This document shows positions 1-6,342 of a stretch of 6,342 nucleotides of DNA, piece after piece. This stretch comes from CAVPRW01 sp046727435 [NCBI: bacterium] (lineage in GTDB: Bacteria > Tectomicrobia > Entotheonellia > J063). Each line of letters starts with the position of its first letter. Within the stretch, counting starts at the first letter, position 1. Under the pieces are notes generated by a model that was given only the letters and a program-made list of their open reading frames with translations, did no database searches and was not told the origin of the DNA. The stretch covers positions 1-6,342 of the forward strand of contig JBKPCR010000169.1 in NCBI GenBank assembly GCA_046727435.1, given 5' to 3'. Position numbers and translations under genes: made by a program.

Positions 1-3000
1 CTGTGATCGCGAGAGGGAGAGGCATCCGGTTGAACGTCGCTCTTCACCACAGGCCGGGGGGGCAGCTTCAAGGAGGGAGTGCCCAGCAGCGCCAGGTCCA
101 CCATCCCAGGGGAGTTGTGTCCGTTTGTCGCGCCGTCTATGGCAGTGTCGAGGGAGAGCCGTCGTGGCGCCCGGCGTTTATATAAGTATTCAAGGCTTAT
201 GGGAATTCTTTGGCTGGCAAGCATTCCCACGAGATGATTGAGTTGTGTAATCCCTGAACGGCGGGGCACATTGGAGGCCACCGCCAGGTAAGGGCGTCCC
301 CTCAGAATGTCATCGACGAAGGCCGTCAGGATGCCACCCGGCCCAACCTCAACAAAGATACGGGCCCCTGCCGCGTACATGGCCTCAACGGTCTTGCGGA
401 ATTCCACTCGCCGCATCCAGTGCTCAACACTCAGCTGCCGTATACCCGCCGGCTCTCGAGGGTAGGGGCTCGCAGTTGTACAGGAGTAGACCTCCACAAG
501 ATGGGTGGGGGGCGTCCACTGGCCCTTTTCCAGCAACCCACGGGCCCCCTCAAACATTGGGGTGTGATACGCGGGCTGATCTAAGGGCAGCTGTTCGTAA
601 AAGATGCCCTTCCCTTTCAGTAATGCAGTCAACTGTGCGACAGCCCCCTTTTCGCCAACGACCACCACTTGATGAGGACAGTTATCCATCGAAATGTGCA
701 GGCGGCCATCGATGGCCTCGAAGAGGTTGGATACCGTGGACGAGTCCGCTCCCACGTTTACCAAGGCGATATCTTGTGGGATCTTTCCCTCGGATCGAAG
801 CTGTTCGTACGAGTGCACTGTGCTGTGGACGCTTTGCTCCAGGGCGGCCATGGCCTCGACAATGACTTCTCTGGATGCATTTGGAGATGCCGCCAGCAAC
901 AGTGAGAAGAAGTCGCCAAAGCTATGGCCTACCACCATATCAGGGCGAACACCGAGACGTTTCAAGAGCCCAAAGAGTGCCCCATCGGCGGCATGGATCG
1001 CCTCTAAGACCCCGTCCTCTTGCCAGAGCCGCTGCTGCGTCTGTGAACGCCCTTGTTCAGAAGAATCAGGAGGTGGGTAGATGACCTGGCTGGGTAACCG
1101 AGACGGCTGTTTACGAGGAGTAAAGAGCTGATCCGCCAGATCGAAGCAGCTCCTGACCTCTGGGAAATGCAGGCACAAATCCGACAGCATGTTGACGTAC
1201 GCTGCGCCCACGCCTGGAAACAGGAAGGCGAGTCTTCCTTCTTGGCTCAGCGGCACCTCAAAGAAGTAGATACCTTCGCGATCCTTAATCTGCTGACGCT
1301 GGCGGTCCGACAACCGCTGGAGCGCGCGCTCGAGCTTCTTCCCAAGGTCCTCTAAAGAGGACGCCACGATCGCCACACGGTAAGGTTGGTTCAGCTCCAT
1401 GTTCAGGGTGTAGGCCAAATCCTTCAGGGAGATCTGCGGGGCGCCTTGCAGGTATTGCTGGATGCGCTGCATCTGCGCAGTGAGTTCCTGTCGGGTATTG
1501 CCCTGAACGATGCAGACTTCGGTCTCCCAGTGGAGCAGATGGCTGGGAAGGTCGGCCTCCTCGGTGTGGCGGTACTCCTCCAAGATAACATCGGCGTTGA
1601 TGCCCCCGAATCCGAAGGCATTCACACCAGCTCGTCGAGGCGGCTGATTCAACCCACGGATCCAAGGCCGTGTTTCGGTATTAATGTAGAAAGGCGTTTT
1701 CTCTAGTTCTAGTCTCGGGTTGGGTGTTTCGTAGTTCAGGGTGGGCGGCAGCGTCTTGTGATACAGTGCTAGGGCGGTTTTGATCAGCCCGGCGATGCCC
1801 GCTGCCGGCATGAGGTGACCGATCATGGACTTGATGGACCCTAACGCACACCACGCCAGCGGGCCATCTCGGTGGCCAAACACCCGGGTCATGGCCTGCA
1901 CCTCGGCCAGGTCCCCTGCGATGGTTGCCGTCCCATGCGCCTCGATGAGTTGCACCGTGTTTGGGGAAATCCCCGCCATGGCATAGGCCCGGCGCAGGGC
2001 CAATTCTTCCCCTTCTACTCGCGGCGCAAGCACACCCAACGCTCGTCCATCACTGGAGGTTCCTACGCCTTTGACCACAGCATAGATACGGTCTCCGTCT
2101 CGTTCAGCGTCCTCCAGACGTTTGAGCACTATACAACCCGCCCCCTCCCCTAGAAGGAGACCGTCGGCGTCCTTGTCGAAGGGTCGAATTTGTGACCGCT
2201 GCGACAACGCATGAAGCTGGCAGAAGATGGACTGAAACCCCACATCGGTAGAGACATAGATGCCGCCTACTAAGACCAGATCGCATTTTCGGGTCAAAAG
2301 GTCCCGCACCCCAATCTCAGCAGCAACCAAAGAGGAGGCGCAAGCAGCGTCCACCGTGAAATTGGTCCCCATCAAATCCAGTCGATTGGCGATGCGTCCC
2401 GTGGTGAGATTAGGGATAAGAGTCGGTGCAGTATCAGCATTGAAAATGGGTAAGCTTGCTTTAAGCTCTTCCTTAATCTCGCGCAACTCTTCCTCTGTGA
2501 GCTCTGGGCGGAAGCGTCGAATGATCCGCAGCGCATCCTCTGCCCCCCTGACGTGTTGCATCATGGTCAAAATTCCACGGTTCAAGTAATTGCCCCGGCC
2601 CATGATGACCTGGGTGCGATCTCGATTCGTCGGGCGATCGAGATACCCCGCATCAGCCAAGGCCTGACGGGCTACCATCAGCGCCAAGAACTGCTCTGGT
2701 TCGCCGTGAATAACCGTGATTGGTATCACTCCGACATCGGAGGGGTTAAATTGAACAGGATACGTTAAATACCCTCCGCGCTTGGAGTACACCCGATCAT
2801 TGGCTGAAGACTTGGGGTCGAAAAAGATTTCAGGGTCCCACCGCTCAGGAGGCACATCGGTGATGGCATCGACTTTGTGAACGATATTGTGCCAGAAGGT
2901 ATCTACATCCGGAGCGCCTGGGAAAGCACATGCCATACCGATAATGGCCACATCGCCTCGAACCGCGATGTCATAGGAGTGTTCTTGCGCTTCAGGGAAG

Positions 3001-3005
3001 CTCAT
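1..3005 (-). CDS. Type I PKS / secondary-lipid synthase subunit, 3'-partial: KS-AT
   Basis: Second PKS subunit, likely condensing acyl units with gene 1's ACP. All 1001 visible codons (3005 to 3) are open and the frame runs off the window. The KS (about 16-477) begins VAIIGMACAFPG and has the triad Cys222 (DAACASS), His357 (EAHGTAT) and His397 (KSMIGHLMPAAG). The spacings of 135 and 175 residues match modular type I KSs, so it should be an active condensing enzyme, not a chain-length-factor relative. A charged insertion before the Cys (about 142-190) resembles PUFA/Hgl-type KSs. A linker (478-590) leads to the AT (about 591-935): PGVGA at 597-601, Ser695 in GHSFGD, His814 in AYHTP, and EVGPGG at 886-891. 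The AT lacks an Arg near Ser+25 and the GQG Gln, so its substrate is uncertain. After residue 940 comes a basic, Pro-rich linker, so further domains may follow. The start is ATG at 3003-3005, chosen by its ribosome binding site. Confidence 0.93.
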   Translation of the reverse strand, partial: MSFPEAQEHSYDIAVRGDVAIIGMACAFPGAPDVDTFWHNIVHKVDAITDVPPERWDPEIFFDPKSSANDRVYSKRGGYLTYPVQFNPSDVGVIPITVIHGEPEQFLALMVARQALADAGYLDRPTNRDRTQVIMGRGNYLNRGILTMMQHVRGAEDALRIIRRFRPELTEEELREIKEELKASLPIFNADTAPTLIPNLTTGRIANRLDLMGTNFTVDAACASSLVAAEIGVRDLLTRKCDLVLVGGIYVSTDVGFQSIFCQLHALSQRSQIRPFDKDADGLLLGEGAGCIVLKRLEDAERDGDRIYAVVKGVGTSSDGRALGVLAPRVEGEELALRRAYAMAGISPNTVQLIEAHGTATIAGDLAEVQAMTRVFGHRDGPLAWCALGSIKSMIGHLMPAAGIAGLIKTALALYHKTLPPTLNYETPNPRLELEKTPFYINTETRPWIRGLNQPPRRAGVNAFGFGGINADVILEEYRHTEEADLPSHLLHWETEVCIVQGNTRQELTAQMQRIQQYLQGAPQISLKDLAYTLNMELNQPYRVAIVASSLEDLGKKLERALQRLSDRQRQQIKDREGIYFFEVPLSQEGRLAFLFPGVGAAYVNMLSDLCLHFPEVRSCFDLADQLFTPRKQPSRLPSQVIYPPPDSSEQGRSQTQQRLWQEDGVLEAIHAADGALFGLLKRLGVRPDMVVGHSFGDFFSLLLAASPNASREVIVEAMAALEQSVHSTVHSYEQLRSEGKIPQDIALVNVGADSSTVSNLFEAIDGRLHISMDNCPHQVVVVGEKGAVAQLTALLKGKGIFYEQLPLDQPAYHTPMFEGARGLLEKGQWTPPTHLVEVYSCTTASPYPREPAGIRQLSVEHWMRRVEFRKTVEAMYAAGARIFVEVGPGGILTAFVDDILRGRPYLAVASNVPRRSGITQLNHLVGMLASQRIPISLEYLYKRRAPRRLSLDTAIDGATNGHNSPGMVDLALLGTPSLKLPPRPVVKSDVQPDASPSRDH
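2992..3005 (-). other. 14-base gene overlap, probable translational coupling
   Basis: The ATG of the KS-AT gene (3003-3005) lies upstream of the TGA that ends the ACP-KR-DH gene (2992-2994), and the two are read in different frames. The genes must therefore share a transcript. Ribosomes finishing gene 1 end next to the start of gene 2, an arrangement that usually helps make interacting subunits in matched amounts. The overlap is read directly; coupling is inferred. Confidence 0.8.
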
Positions 3006-6000
3006 GCGCATACCTCCACTCGGGGTTGTCCTTCATGTGTGCTAAGCGGTTCAAGGCCTTACTGCACACGCCTTCCGCATTGTCGACCAGTCCCAGCAGT
3101 TGTCCATCGTCTCCATAGAACGCGATGTAGCAATGAACGACGTGCCCTGGGGAATCAGCTTTGATCCGCATGTGACAATTGATCCGCTGGCCCACTAGGG
3201 CTCCGAATCGTTTATAGGATTGCATGCGGGCGGGCAGCGGTGTCATATCCCACTGTATCCTGGTCCAGACGATGATCAGCTGCAGGGCACTATCCAACAC
3301 GACCGGGTCGATAACCCAGGCACCTGGCGCGTTTCTTCCGAGACACCTCTCAGGAATGGAAGGTATCAGGTCTCCTGCAATCCCATCGGCCCCAATGCCT
3401 TTGATCTCGCAGATCCCCGCCATCAGTGGCCCGTGAAACAGCCATCGCCGGTACATTTCTTCCAGCGAGAACGGCAGAGACATGACGTCGCTGAGGGAAA
3501 AGTCCTCGAGGCTAGGAGACAATGGAAGCGCAGGCCCCATACGGGCGATGGCCTTGTAATGAAGCGGAGCCTGAGGTGCAACCCCGGCAATGCTGACCTC
3601 AACTTCCAGCCCATCACGTGCAGGCGAGCCTGAAGGCTTGGCCAACACCCGAACCGGCCGAGAACCGTCCTCGAGAACCAGCCCTCGGAGGAGCTGTAGG
3701 TCCTTCATTTCGACTACGTGTAGGTCAGGCCAGCCCGCAGCGGCGGCCTCTGCCATCAGCTCCAAGGCCATCGCCATGGGGAAAACAGGCTTTCCATCAA
3801 GTCGATGATCGTTCAAATAAAGGTCGTGAGCTGGGTCCAGAGTCCGAAGGATCTCAACTGAGCCGTCTGCCAGTCGTGACAGGCTTGCACCAGTGCTGAT
3901 GAGTGGGAAACCCCCGTTCGCATCTGACGGCCTAGTATTAGGGGCCGGCGGTGTTGGTAGTTGTCCAGCCTCTATACCCCCAAGCAGGACTTCGACCTCC
4001 CCTTTTCGTCCCCAACACAGCTCCTGGTCCATACACTTGCGCCCCACGGCTCGTGGGACAATGACCACACCATGTTGAGCGAACTGTTTCCGGAGCTCTG
4101 GCGATACCATGCCACTCTCCCACGGGCCCCAGTTGATGGACACCACCCGACCAGGGCATTGGCGATCCAGAGAGCGAGCCAGCTTGTTCAGAACTTCATT
4201 GGCGGCAGCATAGTCGCACTGGCCACGATTCCCGAACCGTCCGGCTATCGATGAGAAGAAGACCAGGAACGATAGTTCATTCAGCTTGAGCTTACGACTC
4301 AAGAGCAAGGCGCTCCGCACCTTGGTGTCGAACACTCGGTCGAAAGAGTCCGGCGTTTTATCTTCGATGAACTTGTCCTCGATGATCCCTGCGCCGTGGA
4401 TGACACCATCGAGCCGACCATGGTTGTAATAGATGGCATCGATCAGGTCACCGAAGGCTTGGTCATCGCAGACATCGACCTGGTAATAGCGTACTTGGGC
4501 GCCTGCGCTCTGCATCGCGCTCAGGTTGTCGCGGATCTCACGCTCTTTGAGCAGTCGGTTGTAGGCGACTTCGATCCTGGCTGGGGTAATAACCTCGCCC
4601 GTGTCACGCAACTCCTCCATAATGGCCGCTTTCAGGTCCCGCGGCGAGTCGAGCCCCCGCGTGGCGGGCGCTTCTTCTGACGGCGGCAGAGGCGTACGGC
4701 CGACGAGCAGGAGCGTCGGCTGGTATCGCTCGGCAAGCTCACGGGCGACGTCAGCGGTAATCCCTCGGGCTCCGCCGGTGACCAGAATCACCCACGCAGA
4801 GTCTATCGTCAGCGCCAGAGCTTCCTCCTGATCTAGGGGACTCAGCGTCGGTCGCAACACAAGTCGCCGTGAGCCTTGATAACCGACCTCGACCTCCCCA
4901 TCCCCAGTGCGCATCTCCCGCAGGACCTTCGTCGCGAGATCACTCGATGACTCCAGTGCGTCGGTGTCGATGACTTTCGCCCGTACGGTTGGCCATTCCC
5001 GCGCCACCGTCTTGACGAATCCCGCCACACCGCCGTGGCCTGGGAAGAATCCCAGCCCATCGTGCGCGCTTACGCTGCCAAACGCTCCTCCCATGGCGGT
5101 GGCGGCCAGCACACATGCGCCCCCATGCTGCGCTGCTTCTTTGAGGTCTTTGCTTGCCTCCTTCGTTAAATTGAACAAACTCTTGACTTCCATCTGGGTA
5201 CAATCGTATGCGTCGGTGTGTTCGATCGGATCGAAACCGCGGCCATCTCGCAGCGGAAGAAGATGCATGAGGCCGGCCACAGGTCCTTGCTGCTGGCGGA
5301 TCACATCCAGTACCTCTCGCACCGTTGCAGGTGTGGTGAGGTCGGCCCGATACTGGCCCGGAGCGAGCACCTCAGTATGTTCACCCATCCGCACCAGCGC
5401 GGCAGCCTGACCTTGCTGCTGAAGAGCTTCAGCCACGCTCTGTGCGACACCCTGTTCGTCATCGGTCAAGACCACCACTCGTCCTACGGCGAGCCCCTTC
5501 AGGTCGCTTTCTTCCAATAAAGGCTGCTCTGCAGACGCGAGCGTATACCGTTGCACGACCTCGGCGGCGTTGGCTGGGGCGGAGGCTTCCAGCTCGGCGG
5601 AGACTTCCGGTAGCATGAGAGGCTCGATCTCTCCCCAGACATCGGCGTCCAGATGCTCAGGGCTCTTGGGCTGGATCGTCACGTCGCCTGACTGGCCTGC
5701 GACCACGCCACGTAGACGCGTATCTACCCACTCGATAACGCCTCTAAGGGTCTTGATCTTGGCCAGCTCCTCCATGATGACAGCGATGTCCTCTTCGGCC
5801 GTGAAGTCAAAGGATTTCTGGTAATTCCCTAGAATTTCGATGCGCTTAATGGAATCGATCCCGAGGTCTGCCTCCAGATCTAGGTCCAAATCAAGCATTT
5901 CCGATGGGTAACCCGTCCGTTCGCTGACAATAGCCACGAGGCGAGCCGTTAATTCCTCCCTGTCGGGGATGTCTGACGCTGCGGGCAGGGAAACGCTAGC

Positions 6001-6342
6001 TGCCGGCACGAGGGAAGAAGTGGCCGACTCTTGGCGTGCAGAGATCTCGATCCGTGACTCCCACCCCAGCGGAACGCGCTCAGAGACCACCACCTGAGGC
6101 GAGAGAATTCCACCTTGGGGGACCGGAACACTCTGGAATGGAGCCAAGGTTATTGCCTGAGCCTTGTCTGCAACAACCGCCTCAGATGGTGGCATACTCG
6201 GCAGCGGCTGATCAGGTGTGCCCATGCGCTGTTGGGGTGGCGAGATCAGTTGTTGCGCCGTGGTCGGCGCCGCTCCATCTGCATAGCTCTGCAGGAAGGT
6301 TTGCATGACGCTCTTCTGGGTATCTAAGAACTGCCGCATGAG
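2992..6342 (-). CDS. Type I polyketide/PUFA-like synthase, 5'-partial: linker-ACP-KR-DH
   Basis: Multidomain iterative PKS subunit that carries the growing acyl chain and performs beta-keto reduction and dehydration. Residues are numbered from the Met codon at 6337-6339. That Met is internal: the frame is open to the edge, and the opening MRQFLDTQ resembles linkers that follow AT domains, so KS-AT probably lie upstream. Domains: Pro/Gln-rich linker 1-125; ACP about 126-207 with the phosphopantetheine Ser163 in LGIDSIKR; KR structural half about 262-500; catalytic KR about 513-792 with NADPH loop TGGARGI (521-527) and Lys673, Ser697, Tyr710, Asn714; DH about 833-1100 with His845 in H-x3-G-x4-P and Asp1016 in D-x3-Q. 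All key residues are present. The protein ends at TGA (2992-2994) soon after the DH, with no ER, TE or PPTase domain. Gene 2 overlaps its end. The family is clear; the product, and whether it is PUFA-, Hgl- or enediyne-like, is not. Confidence 0.93.
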   Translation of the reverse strand, partial: LMRQFLDTQKSVMQTFLQSYADGAAPTTAQQLISPPQQRMGTPDQPLPSMPPSEAVVADKAQAITLAPFQSVPVPQGGILSPQVVVSERVPLGWESRIEISARQESATSSLVPAASVSLPAASDIPDREELTARLVAIVSERTGYPSEMLDLDLDLEADLGIDSIKRIEILGNYQKSFDFTAEEDIAVIMEELAKIKTLRGVIEWVDTRLRGVVAGQSGDVTIQPKSPEHLDADVWGEIEPLMLPEVSAELEASAPANAAEVVQRYTLASAEQPLLEESDLKGLAVGRVVVLTDDEQGVAQSVAEALQQQGQAAALVRMGEHTEVLAPGQYRADLTTPATVREVLDVIRQQQGPVAGLMHLLPLRDGRGFDPIEHTDAYDCTQMEVKSLFNLTKEASKDLKEAAQHGGACVLAATAMGGAFGSVSAHDGLGFFPGHGGVAGFVKTVAREWPTVRAKVIDTDALESSSDLATKVLREMRTGDGEVEVGYQGSRRLVLRPTLSPLDQEEALALTIDSAWVILVTGGARGITADVARELAERYQPTLLLVGRTPLPPSEEAPATRGLDSPRDLKAAIMEELRDTGEVITPARIEVAYNRLLKEREIRDNLSAMQSAGAQVRYYQVDVCDDQAFGDLIDAIYYNHGRLDGVIHGAGIIEDKFIEDKTPDSFDRVFDTKVRSALLLSRKLKLNELSFLVFFSSIAGRFGNRGQCDYAAANEVLNKLARSLDRQCPGRVVSINWGPWESGMVSPELRKQFAQHGVVIVPRAVGRKCMDQELCWGRKGEVEVLLGGIEAGQLPTPPAPNTRPSDANGGFPLISTGASLSRLADGSVEILRTLDPAHDLYLNDHRLDGKPVFPMAMALELMAEAAAAGWPDLHVVEMKDLQLLRGLVLEDGSRPVRVLAKPSGSPARDGLEVEVSIAGVAPQAPLHYKAIARMGPALPLSPSLEDFSLSDVMSLPFSLEEMYRRWLFHGPLMAGICEIKGIGADGIAGDLIPSIPERCLGRNAPGAWVIDPVVLDSALQLIIVWTRIQWDMTPLPARMQSYKRFGALVGQRINCHMRIKADSPGHVVHCYIAFYGDDGQLLGLVDNAEGVCSKALNRLAHMKDNPEWRYAHELP
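3013..3017 (-). promoter_or_regulatory. Ribosome binding site (GGAGG) of the KS-AT gene
   Basis: On the minus strand the sequence reads GGAGGTATGCGCATG. The GGAGG core lies 7 bases before the ATG at 3003-3005, a normal distance. It is only 1 base before another in-frame ATG at 3009-3011, which is too close. This favours the downstream ATG (protein beginning MSFPEAQ). An in-frame TGA at 3033-3035 excludes any earlier start. The site sits inside the coding sequence of gene 1. Confidence 0.75.

Noticed and set aside
476-865. Plus-strand open frame of 129 codons
   Set aside because: Antisense to the AT domain, with no ribosome binding site that I can see and Pro/Arg-rich composition typical of shadow frames.
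1285-1665. Minus-strand open frame of 126 codons in another frame
   Set aside because: It overlaps the KS end and KS-AT linker of gene 2, whose own frame shows clear conserved motifs across this stretch.
1-3005. Possible frameshift or pseudogene
   Set aside because: I translated all 1001 codons of gene 2: there is no stop, and conserved motifs continue in one frame from the KS start to the AT end.
2992-3033. Terminator or promoter between the two genes
   Set aside because: The genes overlap, so there is no intergenic space, and no hairpin followed by a T run is visible at the junction.
4907-5410. Plus-strand open frame of 167 codons
   Set aside because: It lies wholly opposite the KR structural half of gene 1, is rich in Ser/Arg/Ala with no recognisable domain, and is explained by the GC-rich coding strand opposite.
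6337-6339. ATG here as the true start of gene 1
   Set aside because: The frame stays open to the window edge (a Leu codon lies just upstream), no ribosome binding site can be seen in the 3 remaining bases, and the following sequence looks like an internal post-AT linker.

Overview
The whole 6.3 kb window is coding sequence on the minus strand. It holds parts of two large type I polyketide/fatty-acid synthase (PKS) proteins of the iterative 'secondary lipid' kind, meaning relatives of PUFA synthases, heterocyst-glycolipid synthases and enediyne-type synthases. Transcription runs from high to low coordinates. Both genes leave the window: the first is cut at its 5' end (position 6342) and the second at its 3' end (position 1).

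Layout in the direction of transcription: gene 1 (6342 to 2992) gives at least 1116 codons. It runs from a Pro/Gln-rich linker through one acyl carrier protein (ACP), a ketoreductase (KR) with its structural half, and a C-terminal double-hotdog dehydratase (DH). By family logic a ketosynthase (KS) and acyltransferase (AT) probably lie upstream, outside the window. Gene 2 (3005 to beyond 1) begins inside the last codons of gene 1. It has a clear GGAGG ribosome binding site and encodes a KS, a KS-AT linker, an AT, and the start of a Pro-rich linker. I translated it through all 1001 codons visible here and found no stop.

Read together, the genes describe an assembly line. KS domains condense acyl units held on the ACP; the KR reduces the beta-keto group, probably to the D (3R) alcohol; the DH then removes water to leave a double bond. 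No enoyl reductase, thioesterase or phosphopantetheinyl transferase is visible, so those steps, if used, must be encoded outside. The AT of gene 2 is atypical: it keeps Ser and His but lacks the Arg expected to hold the malonate carboxylate, and has Val where the GQG Gln normally sits.

The organism cannot be named from this window. The fairly high GC content (by eye), the bacterial Shine-Dalgarno site and the overlapping genes indicate a bacterium. Pfa/Hgl-like loci occur in several environmental phyla, including deltaproteobacteria, cyanobacteria and Planctomycetes. There is no non-coding stretch of any length, and I saw no RNA gene, mobile element, CRISPR array or terminator.
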